Assembly (NCBI GenBank): GCA_963920525.1
Contig: OY986435.1
Span: forward strand, 302,279,908-302,343,907
Length of the DNA: 64,000 nucleotides
Reading direction: 5' to 3'
From: Dichetophora obliterata
Taxonomy: Eukaryota > Arthropoda > Insecta > Diptera > Sciomyzidae
Below are positions 19,494-31,089 of the stretch, piece after piece. Numbering within the stretch: the first letter of the stretch is position 1; each line of letters starts with the position of its first letter. The notes under the pieces were generated by a model. It saw only the letters and a program-made list of their open reading frames with translations. It ran no database searches and was not told the origin of the DNA. Both the position numbers and the translations under genes were made by a program.

Positions 19494-19951
19494 TACTTTT
19501 TGAGATATGAGTTTTGGCACGCCAAAATTGAAAAAGACACACTGTGCGTTGGTGCTATTTTGCCTTAGTAATGTGCCATTAAAGGGTTATGATCAAACGA
19601 ACGACTGAATGCTCTCTAGCATACAATGTTAAATATTCCCGGGGGGAAAACCTAGTCTAAAACAGTTAGATCGAAACGAGTTCAATATCTAATTAGATAT
19701 TTTTAATTTTATTTCGATTTTTATACAATTTTGTACGATTTTTAAGGCCTTTTTCACTAATTTTTGGAGTATTATTTATACAACAAGGCCTCATATTTTG
19801 ACCTTTATTTCATTTTCATTTTTAGACCTTGTTCCTGGAGCCTTAGATCGCAGAGCCGTTTTGGTTTTCCATTTAAATATATCTACTCGCTGAAAAAATT
19901 ATATTTGGCATCCATTACATACATGATTGATAAATTTTCCATATATGTATA

Positions 19952-20978
19952 TTAGGGCGGGTCGATTTATTTTTCGACAATTTCCCTATGATTTCCGTAT
20001 TCTATGGGTTATTCCATGAAAATTTGCCAAAGGAACCTTAGCTCTATCGTTAAAATCGAGTCCCCTACTTTTTGTTGGTAGATTTTTTCCCAAATTGACG
20101 TTCGTATGAAATATTACCTACACGTTCACATCCATAACTCAAAAACTATCGATCGGGTTTAATTAAAAGTAATTAACTTTAAAAGTAGACGCGTTGGAAA
20201 GGTGATTTTGATCAATTTACAAAAAAAAAAATCTCCAACATTGGTCCAACGGTTCAAAAGTTACGGGCATTTTTGTCCAAATTTTGGACAATTTTTCCAT
20301 TTTTTTCAGACTTTCAGAAAAAATAATGTTTTTTTCACATTTTGTCTTTTACTACACTCAAATTGAATATTTTTTTTTGATAATAGGTTGATAGATACTT
20401 TATTTTCTCTTAATTTGAATTTTTGTAGAAAAAAAAAATTAAAAGGGAAAAAAAATCAAAAAGTTGTTTTTATGTGTTATTTTGTTTTAGCAACATCGCT
20501 TGAATTAATCAACCGAATTCGATAAATTTGGGCTTAAACTCTTCGTTTTGAATTGCAAATTGAATAAAATAATGGATTGAGCCAAAAAATGGCCACAAAA
20601 GTAATATTCTTGGACAAAATCATGAAAAAAATGGAAAAATGGTCCAAAATTTGGACAAAAATGCCCGTAACTTTTGAACCGTTGGACCAATGTTGGAAAT
20701 TTTGTTTTGTAAATTGATCAAAATGAGCTCACCTTTCCAACGCGTCTACTTTTGATTAAACCCGATCGATAGTTTTTGAGTTATGGATGTGAACGTGTAG
20801 GTAATATTTCATACGAACGTCAATTTGGGAAAAAATCTACCAACAAAAAGTAGGGGACTCGATTTTAACGATAGAGGTATGGTTCCTTCAGCAAATGTTC
20901 ATGGAATAACCCATAGAATACGGAAATCATAGGGAAATTGGTGAATTTTTTCACTCCCTACAAATCGACCCGCCCTAA
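19952..20978. mobile_element. 1,027-bp foldback element with approximately 355-bp arms
   Basis: Long inverted repeats run 19952-20306 and about 20621-20978, beginning TTAGGGCGGGTCGATTT at each end. A 6-bp target duplication, TGTATA, flanks the element (19946-19951 and 20979-20984). The arms share ATGGGTTATTCCATG, ATCGAGTCCCCTAC, CACGTTCACATCCATAACTC and AACGCGTCTACTTTT. The approximately 310-bp AT-rich centre has no coding sequence. It is probably a non-autonomous DNA transposon of unknown superfamily. Confidence 0.85.
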
Positions 20979-20984
20979 TGTATA

Positions 20985-22540
20985 TATAATAAAAAAGTAA
21001 ACAATAGTGCCAATAGGAGAGATAAAGAGTTATTTATTATACTGTTATTAGACACAATTACTTGTAGGTTTGGACCTAGTTACATTATAATAGAAAATGT
21101 AATCAAAACCGTTTCAGAAGTTTTTTCTTTATTAATTTATCGTAATAAAACACGTGCTCATCAAATAACAATACGTTAATTTTTTACGTAACACAAATTA
21201 ATTTCTGCAAATATGTCATGTTCGATGTTATTGCTTCAGTATTTTCTTTTGTGGATTTTTTTTCTTACATTAGCTGTGGAATTTTTCAAATATTTCAAAT
21301 AATATGAAGTTTTTGAAAGTTTGTGCTCAAATGAAAAACATAAAAAGGAAGTCTTATTATATATATAATCAGGACTAATTCTGATCAAATAATATAAAGC
21401 CATTTTATTAAATATACCATCAGGTGCTCACACTACGATTACTCACATTATTATCATGTTAAAAAATTCAGGCAACTAATAATGCAACTATTATAGGGGT
21501 TAGCTCGTACAAAACTATACAGTAAAATCTAAAAACAAATATAACTGGAATATAAGGTTTTGTTTTTTAACTTTGATAACAAATATAACAAAAGAAAGAT
21601 TGAATAATGCCTTCTTTGCATGCACCACCGAACTCCTAAAAATTAATTTCGTAAATTATGTGGCTTTTATGAACTTTTATTATAAGAACACATTTTTCCT
21701 GTATGAGTCTTTAAATATTTGTGTATGGATTCTTTAAAAAAAATGTGCAACAGTGCATTTCTTCTCTTTTTATTATAGTTTGTTTATTTTTGCATGCGAC
21801 ACTTTCGCTCCATCTTCAAGTGTTCTGTTGAAGTGAAAACAAAGTCGATGTCAGTGCTGTATTTGCAGCAACAAAAAACCGTTCAAAAGAGTTTAGAAAG
21901 AAGAGTTGAGAAAGAAAAAAAAACCAATATTTACTCTTGTCACATACTGAAAATGTAGGTCATAATTAATGAAGTTATTGCTAGAGTTTTATCTGTGAAA
22001 TTTTTAAGTGCAGTGGTGAAGATGCAGATTTGCTCTCAGCCTCAAATGAAAAAAAAACAAAACATTAGACTAGGCTTCCTTTGAACTGCCTATATGTAAA
22101 TGTTGTATGCAATTTTATGCAATATTTTGTTGTTCAACCACAACAAAGTTTTTTAAAAGTAATCATCAAGAAGTTTGAAAACCGGAGTCTCTAAGGCTAT
22201 TATTGAGATGATAGAAATTGCAAAGAATTTTATAAAAATCTGCGTATAATACGAGCTAGTTATTTTTAAGAAGGTCACATCAGAAAAATCTGTACGCGAA
22301 GCGTTTCCCGTAATGAAGTGTTTCATAGTCATTTATTTTGGATTTCGGTCTTGTTATTGATTAATTAAATACAAGATTTTTTTACATATTCTTGAATGGC
22401 TAATAGATAAACAAAGCTGCCGTAGAAGATAAGACACAGAGAGAAAAAAAATGAGCAAACACGTCCAGCACTCACTTAAGCCAAGACTGCAAACCTAACT
22501 TATTTACATTGGAATTTCGGAGAATTTGTGGTGGAAAAAA
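20985..22540. other. Gene-free intronic stretch
   Basis: AT-rich intron without a recognisable element, ORF or RNA gene. Confidence 0.5.
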
Positions 22541-22545
22541 GTCAC

Positions 22546-22795
22546 GCCATTAGTGTGGTGGGTTATGACATACCCCAAAAGTAAGAGACGTATAAATACT
22601 AAAAAAAAAAAAATTAATCGAAAAAGTTCAGATGCTTCGAGTTCTTGATTGAATTACTATTAAAATATAATGTTTTTAGTGCGTTGCTATTTAAACAAAA
22701 GAATAGTTTTATTGAAACCTACAAATACTACTTACAAGATATTGAAGGAAATTAGGTCTCTGGAGTATGTCATACCCCACCACACCAACGGTGGG
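22546..22795. repeat. Small foldback element (approximately 250 bp)
   Basis: The left arm, starting at 22546, reads CCATTAGTGTGGTGGGTTAT then GACATACCCCA. The right arm (22762-22795) is its imperfect inverse, containing ATGTCATACCCCACCACACC. The spacer is AT-rich and has no ORF. Confidence 0.65.
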
Positions 22796-22939
22796 TTAAT
22801 AGTAAAATTTTACTGAGATTTGCAAAATTGATTTTGTTGTATGAGATGGAACACTCAGTTTTTTTCTTTATATGTGAAAACTGCACTGGTCTTCAGTCAA
22901 ATCCATTTCCGAATTAAAATAGCTTCAACCAAAACTTTT

Positions 22940-23129
22940 GAGCGTTGACCTAAGTTGCTGTTGACCTCTCTGTCAAATGGATTTGCGATAATCTAATTTT
23001 TTTGCGGTTATAAAATTTGCTTTGGCGAAAATTTAATCTATTGCAAACATCGTCGACTCGACCTTGTTCAGTAATCACTGTCTCAAGTCCACTTGACAGA
23101 GAGGTCGACAGCCACTTAGGTCGACGCTC
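22940..23129. repeat. 190-bp MITE with 37-bp terminal inverted repeats
   Basis: The left arm (22940-22976) starts GAGCGTTGACCTAAGT and ends GACCTCTCTGTCAA. The right arm (23093-23129) is the inverse, with only a few mismatches. No ORF of significance is present. Confidence 0.75.
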
Positions 23130-23227
23130 CACAGTGATGACAGAGGTGAATGTCACGAATAAAATGATTTCAACTGGCGTTGCGCAAAATGACCCCAAAA
23201 AATATGAACTCAATCTTAAAATGGAAC

Positions 23228-23885
23228 TTAGTATACAGAGTTGTTGTTGTTGTTGTTGTTGCCTTCTTTAAAAACTTACTTGATCTAAAGCTCACAATTT
23301 AATTAATGCAATAATTTCATAGATCATAAAAAAACTAATTAACTAACTATGGCGGAGCACGGCCAAATAAGTTTAACTAATGTCAAATGGATCGATTTCG
23401 GTCAAAGTCATGTGTAATTGAACATTTGGTTGTGAAAATAGCCACCTTTCAGTTAGAACACTAGCTTCTGGCGAAGCAAAAAATCGTTTCATTTCTATGG
23501 TGCATTTCGACAAACTATCGAACACCAATGAATATTGAAATAAATAAAAAAGCAACTAGAACAGATGGCAACCCTTGATAGAGTTGATGGCGGTGATCTA
23601 TAAATAGCCTACTGCTTTAAATGTCATATGATTTAGTAGCCAATTTGAACGTTCAATTTGTTCTATATAATTCAAATGAAAGAATTCCTAATGTGTGAAA
23701 TCATATGCAACTTTAAACAGTTAGTTGATCAGACTGTCTAGTCAGCTAAGTGATTGACTCTATACAGAGTTGTTGTTGTTGTTGTTGTTGTTGCCTTCTT
23801 TAAAAACTTACTTGATCTAAAGCTCAAAATTTAATTCATGTAATAATTTCATAGATCATAAAAAAACTAATTAAGGAACTTAGTT
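23228..23885 (+). repeat. Interspersed repeat family A, copy 2, with flanking direct repeats
   Basis: Two approximately 115-bp direct repeats (23228-23345 and 23756-23885) bracket the body. Each has ATACAGAGTTG, a (TTG)n run, CCTTCTTTAAAAACTTACTT, GATCTAAAGCTCA and ATTTCATAGATCATAAAAAA. The body (23398-23640) matches copies near 0.4 and 61.7 kb. A single CTAGTCAGC at 23738-23746 is the empty counterpart of the site where the Foldback-like element at 62021-63183 inserted. The direct repeats lack TG...CA ends and a primer-binding site, so I do not call them LTRs. Confidence 0.65.
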
Positions 23886-24237
23886 CCATATTTGAGAGCA
23901 AATTTCAGTATAAAAATAATAGACTCCAAAAATATAATGAAAAATCACCGCAACCAAATAAAATAAGCTTAAAATTAATTTTGGTACATTTTTTATTTCT
24001 TACTTTAAGGCTTTTATTCATTATACAAATAACCCTAAGGCTGCGTTCATAGTAAGCGCTTTTAGCTTAGCCGAGAGGAAAAAGCTCAAAGTGTTCATAC
24101 CCAGTGTGCCAAACGGATCTGTTACGAATCCGTAACGAACTCACTTCTTCGTACATTTTGTCCGAAATGGATTGAGTTTCGCATCCGGAACGGATCCTTT
24201 TTCTTATGAAATTCCTCTCTCCGTTACGGACTTCAGT

Positions 24238-24440
24238 TACGAATCCGTTTCGGACTTCAGATACGAATCCGTTTCGGACTTCAGTTACGAATCCGTTTCG
24301 GAATTCAGATACGAATCCGTTTCGGACTTCAGATACGAATCCGTTTCGGACTTCAGATACGAATCTGTTTCGGGCTTCAGATACGAATCCGTTTCGGACT
24401 TCAGATACGAATCCATTTCGGACTTCATATACGAAACAGA
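24238..24440 (+). repeat. Subterminal array of 24-bp repeats
   Basis: About eight units of TACGAATCCGTTTCGGACTT plus four bases, with a few substitutions. The period is a multiple of three, so every frame stays open on both strands and produces spurious octapeptide-repeat reading frames. The units probably bind the transposase. Confidence 0.85.
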
Positions 24441-24479
24441 CGTTTCAGACTCTTTTTTTCTAAATAATGCGAACTCGCA

Positions 24480-25016
24480 ACGGACTCGTTTGACGCATTT
24501 AGCTACAGATGTTAAAAATATAGGTTCTCTAAACAAGTTTGACGCATTCAAATTCGAAAACTTTTTGCAGGAAATTAAACGTAAATTAAAACAAAAAAAA
24601 AAATTATTTTGTAATCAAATTTATAAGAGAGTAGTGGAGGCTAGTTTAAATAGTAAAAAAATAATTCAAAATATCAAGCAAACGAGTACAATGTTGGTGA
24701 GTTCTAGGATGGCTCATACTTGTTTCTTCAAACAGCTAAACATTATTTTTCATTGAAGCATCCCAATAACTTTTACTGCTATAATGACAAAGCGTACAAA
24801 ATTCACGCAATTAAAAAAGTTTCCGAAAAATATCTTGTGTACGGCTATCCTATAGTCACATTTAACTTGATCACTAATGATAATTATTTAAAAATTCTGA
24901 CAAGTACTTTTCTTCGATTTGAAGGAGAGCTTGAGGAGCACGAGCCTAATGAAATAAAAAAGTTGTTTAAAATAAAAATAAGTACACAATTGTATTTCGT
25001 ATCCCTAATCCACTGA
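24480..25016 (+). pseudogene. CACTA-like transposase C-terminal fragment, frameshifted
   Basis: The first frame contains TRLTHLATDVKNIGSLNKFD then AFKFENFLQEIKRKLKQ. This resembles the conserved histidine/aspartate-phenylalanine block near the C-terminus of large EnSpm-type transposases (the region related to DUF4218). Around 24720-24745 the frame shifts, and the second frame continues FSLKHPNNFYCYNDKAYKIH, VYGYPIVTF and KIKISTQLYFVSLIH, ending at 25016. The layout matches the tails of these proteins as I know them from arthropods. The upstream catalytic part is absent; a decayed fragment of a similar protein's N-terminal part lies at 56.4-56.95 kb. Confidence 0.55.
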
Positions 25017-25539
25017 AAATAAAATAAGAAGTTGTAAAACAAATATAAGACTGTCTTTTATGTTAACGTTGTGGTAATTTTTTTGACGGATTCGTAACGG
25101 GTTCGTAACGGGTCCGTCAAAACATAAGAGCGATTCCTCTCAAAAATACGAATTGCTTTTTCCATTTTTTCGGATCCGCCTCGAACTCAAAACGGACTTC
25201 AGAAACGAATCTGTAACGGACTTCATATACGAATCCGTTTCAGATTCTTTTAGCGGATTCGTAACGGGTTCGTAACGGGTCCGTCGAAACATAAGAAAGC
25301 GTAGTGCGTACTGACGGACTCGTAACGGGTTCGTAACGGATCCGCATCCGTTTTTGTGCACATTGGGTAGTGACAGCATAAAGCTTCTTTTCAAATGATT
25401 TTCAGCGCTTATATCTCCATCTCGCTGGCTCTCACAGCAAAATAACTTTGTTTGTTATGCTTTGTTGTAGAGCATTTTTAAAATGGTTTTCGGCGCTTTA
25501 TTCTTGTTTGATCACATAGTTTAAATTTTTTGGTTTAGT

Positions 25540-26960
25540 TTTAAACCCGGCGCGTTGCTGCCACTCTCCCTATTCAAACGCCCATAAAATGTTATCAGTT
25601 AAACAGCATGTCTAAATTGAGGTCAAATACTGAATTCTAAGACTGTGCGACCTATATCCACAAAGCTATTCGATATAACAAATTTGGGTTGTATAGGAAG
25701 TGCCACTCTCTCTTCATCACCGCTAATAGAATGTAATCAATTAAACTGGATGTCTACATGGAGGTCGAATACCGAATTCCAAAACTGTGCGACATATAAC
25801 TCCAAAACTATTCGATAGCACAAATTTTGATTGTATGGGAGGTGCCACTCTCCTTTTCCCTACGCCCATAAAATTTTAGCAATGAAACTGCATGAGTACA
25901 TTGAGGTCGAATACTGAATTTTGAGGCTGATTTACCTATAACTCCAAATCTATTCGATATCGCAAATTTGGGTTAAATTGGAGGTGTCACGCCCCCCCGA
26001 CAAACTCTAAAAAATTTTATCAGTAAATCTGCAAGCGTAAATTTTGGTCGAATACTGAGATCCGACGCTGTGCGACCTTGAACTACAAAGCTATTCGATA
26101 TCACAAAATTTCGTTGTATGGGAGGTGCCACTCCCCCTTGATCAACGCTCATAAAATGTAATCAATGAAACTGCATGGGTACATTGAGGTCCAATACTGA
26201 ATTCCAAAGCTGTGAGACCTATAACCCCAATGCTATTTGATATCTCTAATTTGGGTTAAATAGGAGGTTTCACGCCCCCTTGTCGTACGCCCATAAAATG
26301 TAATTAATGAAACTGCATGTATAAATTGGGGCCGAATACTGAATTCTGACGCTGATATTCAATATCGCAAATTTACGTTAAATGGGAGGTGCCACGCCCC
26401 TCTTACCAATGAACATAGATTGAATCAATGAAACTGCATGTGTATATTGAGGTCGAATACTGAATTTCGGCGTTGTACGACTTATAACTCTAAAACTATT
26501 TGATAGCACAAAGTTGGGTTGTATGGGAAGTGCCACTCCCCTTTGCCCTACGACGACAAAATGTAAGTATTGAAAATGCATGTATAAATTTAGGTCGAAT
26601 ACCGAATTCTTACGCTGTCAACCTATAACTTCAAAGCAATACGATATCGCAAATTTGGGTTGTAAGGGAGATGTCACGCCTCCCTGTCCAACGCCCATAA
26701 AATAAAACCATTGAAACTGCATGTGTAAATTGAGGTCAAAAACTGAATTCCAAAGATGAATTCCTATAACTTCAAAGCTATTCGATATCACAAATTTGGG
26801 TTGTATCGGAGGTGCCCCTCCCCCTTGTCCACTCCCATAAAATTTCATCACAGAAACGGTACGTCTAAATTGTGGTCGAATACCGAATTTCTAAGCTGTG
26901 CGACCCATAACTCTAACTAAAGCTATTCGATAACAACAATTTTTTATTTATATGTGGGAG
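25540..26960 (+). repeat. Tandem array of approximately 145-bp units (about 10 copies)
   Basis: Diverged direct repeats recur at roughly 120-150 bp spacing. Each unit contains GGGTTGTATGGGAGGTGCCA or a variant, a CGCCCATAAAAT stretch, GAAACTGCATG, GAGGTCGAATACTGAATTC and TAACTCCAAAGCTATTCGAT. Scattered reading frames through the units are not conserved. The array probably amplified inside a non-autonomous Helentron/INE-like element; the flanks fit that class. Confidence 0.75.
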
Positions 26961-27800
26961 GTAAAAGGGGGTGTGGCATTGCCCCTTAAACCATCTCGTA
27001 CGCAAAGCAAAGCGTACTTACAAAATTTGAGCTCAATCGGACCAATGGTTTCGAAGTATTTTGATATTTTCTTTAAAGTAGGCGTAGATGAATTGTGACC
27101 ACGCCCATTTTTTCAAAGTTAATTATAGTTATCATACGAACTTATTTACCAAATTTTAATTTCATACGACCAAAATCGTCTTAAATACAGCATTTTTATT
27201 GATTTGTGGGCGACAAAAGGGGGTGTGGTACAAAACCTGCAAAGATACACACATGCAATTTCTTATGTGCACCCTCCACACAGACCCCAATCACCCCTGA
27301 AAATTTCATTGAAATCGGGCAAGCCGTCTAGGAGGAGTATGCGAACAGGAAGTTTTGCCACTTAATTTTATATATATAGATATCAAAACAGTGGGCGCAA
27401 AAGTGGGCGTGGTCAATTTTTCTTTCAGTAAACACTTAAATTGGATTACTACGAACATTTGAAAAAAAAATTATCCAAATCGGTCCAGCCGTTTTCCGAT
27501 TTTAGATAAATTGAAAAAAGTGGGCGCAAAAGTGGGCGTGGTCAATTTTTCTTTCCGACAAAACTTAAATTGGATTACTATGAACATTAAAAAAAAATTA
27601 TCCAAATCGGTCCAGCCGTTTTCCGATTTTAGATAAATCAAAAAAAGTGGGCGCAATGTGGGCGTGGTCAATTTTTCTTTCCGTAAAAACCTAAGTTGGA
27701 CTATTACGAACATTTAAAAAAAAAAATTATCCAAATCGGTTCAGCCGTTCTCAACTGATGCAATTACCAACGAACGACATTTGATTTTTATTTATATAGA
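26961..27800 (+). repeat. Helentron/INE-like segment with approximately 130-bp tandem repeats
   Basis: Three units near 27385-27760 share AAGTGGGCG(C/T)AA, GTGGGCGTGGTCAATTTTTC, AATTGGATTACTA and ATCCAAATCGGTCCAGCCGT. TATATATAGATATC occurs at about 27370 and ATTTATATAGATTGTGACG at about 27788, typical edge sequence of this repeat class in flies. No protein is encoded. Confidence 0.55.
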
Positions 27801-29250
27801 TTGTGACGTACTTAATTTTTAATTAGATTTGTTTATCAATTTTGCCTGTTAACAATATTTTCGTTGATTTTGTTTTATATGTTTGATCTTTTTTCTGCTG
27901 AAGTTTTAACCGTTGCTGCGTTGTTGTAGCGTTTTTGTTGTTTCGTTTTGTGGTGCTTTTCTGTTTTATGCACTTCTCACAAGTGGTGCATTGAACACAT
28001 TGACGACGACAGCAACAGTGCGTCAAATGTCAAATTATTTTTACATGCTTTTCTTATGGAGGTGAATGTGGTGAAAATGTTGCAACGACAATGAGTGATT
28101 GTGACAAAGTCGCTGTAGTCGGTTTAGAATTTTTTCCTAATTTGACGTGCGACAACAGAGCAATATAAGTGTTTGTGTATACGTGAATGAAACAATCTAA
28201 TGATACTTCCAGATTGCTGTTTCTTTCTTCATGTTGTTTCGCACTGTTGCAGTCGTCGTCAATGTGTTTAGTACATGACTTGTGGTGTATTCTATCTCGT
28301 TTGTTACATAGTTTTCGTTATTCTTGTGTCCTTTTTATGCTGAACTTTCTACCGTTGTTATGCTCTGTGTGTTTCAAGTTCCTTTGAACTTTTGTTTATT
28401 ATTGGTTTGATCTTTCGTTGGTTATAATCGCGAAACTACTTTACGACTAGTTTAGTTTTAAAATGGATATTGATCAGTTGATAACTGAAGTTTATTCGCG
28501 CCGTCTTTTATGGGATAAATGTCAAAAAAATTACCACCATCGGTTAATAACTGAAAAGTTGTGGGATGAAATAAATCAGTAATTGAAAATAATGAGTAAG
28601 TTTATGAAATTTTTTGTGTTTTAATACACATATAATTACAAAGAAGAACAAATTTTTTTAATACAAATTTTTTAATCCATTTAAGGGGAAAACTTGTAAG
28701 ATTAGAATAAAATCGATAATATGTATATGTTATTTTCAGAAAGTTCATTAAAAAATAAGAACATTTAAGTCTCGTTTCCTTGTTTTTATCTTCGCTACCT
28801 ATTTAGCGTAACGACAAAAAGTAGTCTGCGTTGAAAACAAAAAAAAAACACTGCCTTCACGTGATCACAACATTCTTAACGAGCTTAAAATCTACCAACA
28901 AAGCAACAAACAAAATATCATGCAAGTTCTTTGCTTCCTTCCCTTATTTTCTCTATTTTCCTATCCTGTTTCAAAATTGTTGTTGATACATATCAGAAAT
29001 AAAAGCTTCGAATCACTTCGTGGAATGCAAAACAGAATTTTAAAATCTACCAACAATGTAATGTCTCTTTTTTTCATTAAAAATCAACACAGTTCTCTTT
29101 TACATTTCTTTTTACTCTTCTCCATACTCTTTAAACAAAAAATCTTTCAATCTTTCACACAATATTGTGTGAAATGCCCCATATGTATTATTTTTATGTT
29201 AATTTCTTCTATGTCCGCAGTTAATGATTGATTGATTCGGTCATATAGTT
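27801..29250. other. Gene-free intronic stretch
   Basis: No host exon or intact element. An ORF-like stretch at 28920-29231 resembles the reverse complement of 4100-4270 and is probably a shared repeat, not a gene. Confidence 0.45.
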
Positions 29251-29264
29251 CGTTTCATTTTATA

Positions 29265-29520
29265 GATCTGATCATGAACGAGCAAACAAAACAAACTAAA
29301 ATAGCTATTGAACTAAAAAATACAACGAGCTAACATACCTAACGATCTAAGACACCAAACGAACTATAAGACCTAACGAACTAACAACATGGACGAGTGC
29401 ACGAAACGAACTAAAAGAGCGAACGAACTAAATGAACTAAAATAACTATATGAACGAACTAGTTCATTAAACTCAACTGAACTAAAAAGAGCGATGTTTT
29501 TAGTGAACTAAAATGCCCAA
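29265..29520 (+). repeat. Degenerate GAACTAAA/ACGAACTA simple repeat
   Basis: Many imperfect repeats of GAACTAAA and ACGAACTA cover about 250 bp. There is no coding content. Confidence 0.65.
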
Positions 29521-29824
29521 GCGTATTACACTAGCCAATATATTTACGAAAAACATGAATTTTTGAGGTTTTTGCAAGAAGTTTTAGCTCACTCACAGTT
29601 ATCCAATAAAATCCAAAATATTTTGGAAATACAAAATAGAGCATGGTTCATTTTTAGGCGGTTACAAATAGAACTTGTTTTTCAAGGCACCTTAGTAAAC
29701 ATATAATATTATTGTTTTTATTCAAGCTGAGCTATGAATAAAGCTGAATAAAGTTTAAATCCAAAATGAGGTAAAAATCCGGTATCAAATCAATTTAATT
29801 CAAATTTATGTAAAATTTTTTTAT

Positions 29825-30928
29825 CAATTACAACGAAAACTCAACGAAACAAAAAATTAAATCGGCAATTGTACAAGATTGCTACTCTAATTGTTACTCT
29901 AGAGTAGTTGATGTCAAATCCGGTGTTCCGCAAGGCAGCCACCTAGGCCCTCTTTTATTCATACTTTTTATAAACGATATTTCTTCCATTTTTTCTTTCT
30001 GTAAATTTTTACTATATGCAGATGATTTAAAAATATTCACTGTAATAAAAAATGTTGATGATTGCACTAAATTTCAAAGAGAAATTAATCTATTCATAAC
30101 TTGGTGTAATGAAAACAGCTTGAGTTTAAATTATAATAAATGTAAAATTCTTACTTGCTCTAGGAAAGATTTAAATTATGTCTATGATTATACATATGAT
30201 ACAAACTCTATCTTTAAACGAGAATGTATAGTTAAGGATCTTGGTGTATTTTTTGACACAAAATTGTCTTTTGACTCCCATAAAGAATTTATTTTAGCTA
30301 ATGCAAACTCAAAACTGGGTTTTATAAAAAGAAACTGCAAGGAGTTCTTGGATCCTTTTACAATAAAAACACTTTTTATAACTTTGGTAAGATCAGTTTT
30401 AGAATACGCTTGTGTCGTTTGGTATCCGATGTATGAAAAAGACATCAGGCGTATAGAAAGGATCCAAAAGAATATATCTAGATTCGCTCTTCGCCGTATG
30501 TATTCCTTTGAAAACATGCCTTCCTATAATATGCGATGTCAATTTTTAAATTTACACACTCTTGAGAACAGGCGAAAAGCTCAGTGCGTTTTATTTATAA
30601 AAGATTTAATTGATAATAATATAGATTCCTCTGAACTTCTTGGTCTAATATCGTTTTATACTCCGCTAAGAAATTTTAGAGATACAAACTTATTTTATGC
30701 GCGTTTTCATAGAACTAACTATGGTACAAATGAACCGATTTCTAGATGCTTATCTCTTTGCAATTTAGCTGCTCGTCATTGTGATTTTGCGGATAATAGA
30801 AATAAGTTTAAATTTGATGTATTAAATTATTTTAATTTAAATTAACATTTTGTTCACTAGGTTAAGTATGTAATCTGTAAGGGCATAGCCCAGTAGATGG
30901 TAAACATTAAATAAATAAATAAATAAAG
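29825..30928 (+). mobile_element. Second jockey/CR1-like LINE, strongly 5'-truncated
   Basis: It contains only the C-terminal half of the reverse transcriptase and the tail region, then about 60 bp of 3' UTR and a (TAAA)n tail at 30906-30928. It is related to the LINE at 8.96-12.83 kb but is a different family. The left boundary is approximate. Confidence 0.85.
29850..30845 (+). CDS. LINE reverse transcriptase, N-terminally truncated
   Basis: A continuous frame runs to the TAA at 30843-30845. Motifs in order are SGVPQGSHLGPLLF (about 29919), YADDLK with the catalytic aspartates (about 30018), then the thumb and C-terminal region with LGFIKRNCKEF, LEYACVVWYPMYEKDI and FHRTNYGTNEP. No in-frame ATG precedes the YADD motif, and the endonuclease and the reverse transcriptase fingers are missing, so no functional protein is expected. 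The absence of stops suggests a fairly recent insertion. It aligns collinearly with the C-terminus of the larger LINE here but at modest identity. Confidence 0.8.
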   Translation, partial: QKIKSAIVQDCYSNCYSRVVDVKSGVPQGSHLGPLLFILFINDISSIFSFCKFLLYADDLKIFTVIKNVDDCTKFQREINLFITWCNENSLSLNYNKCKILTCSRKDLNYVYDYTYDTNSIFKRECIVKDLGVFFDTKLSFDSHKEFILANANSKLGFIKRNCKEFLDPFTIKTLFITLVRSVLEYACVVWYPMYEKDIRRIERIQKNISRFALRRMYSFENMPSYNMRCQFLNLHTLENRRKAQCVLFIKDLIDNNIDSSELLGLISFYTPLRNFRDTNLFYARFHRTNYGTNEPISRCLSLCNLAARHCDFADNRNKFKFDVLNYFNLN

Positions 30929-31089
30929 ATTATAGGCAAAACGATGCCAATCAGTTCCTTAAAAGGATTTTAATCTTTCAAAATTTTGACACAGTAAAAA
31001 ATCCCGCAAAAAAACTCAAACGCCCTCTCCCACAAAAAGTTCGAAATTCCACCAAATTACATCACTGATTGGAGCGAGTATTACGTTTG

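Larger units (their letters stand above)
24096..25372 (+). mobile_element. CACTA/EnSpm-like element, internally deleted (candidate)
   Basis: The left end reads CATACCCAGTGTGCC and continues AAACGGATCTG. The right end, inverted, reads CACTACCCAATGTGC and continues ACAAAAACGGATGCGG. Subterminal repeats fill both ends: 24-bp units built on TACGAATCCGTTTCGGACTT on the left, and TTCGTAACGGGTTCGTAACG-type units on the right. The interior encodes the C-terminal part of a large transposase-like protein. A CACTA start with subterminal repeats fits EnSpm. The left end is one base short of CACTA and I find no matching 3-bp target duplication, so the superfamily is provisional. Confidence 0.55.

Noticed and set aside
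23228..23885. Possible solo or paired LTRs
   Set aside because: The direct repeats lack TG...CA ends, a primer-binding site, a polypurine tract and any retroviral-type domain.
24172..24551. Overlapping octapeptide-repeat reading frames on both strands
   Set aside because: They come from a 24-bp DNA repeat whose period is divisible by three. No evidence supports translation of the repeat itself.
28920..29231. 103-codon plus-strand hydrophobic reading frame
   Set aside because: It resembles the reverse complement of a segment near 4.1-4.3 kb, so it is probably a shared repeat and not a gene.
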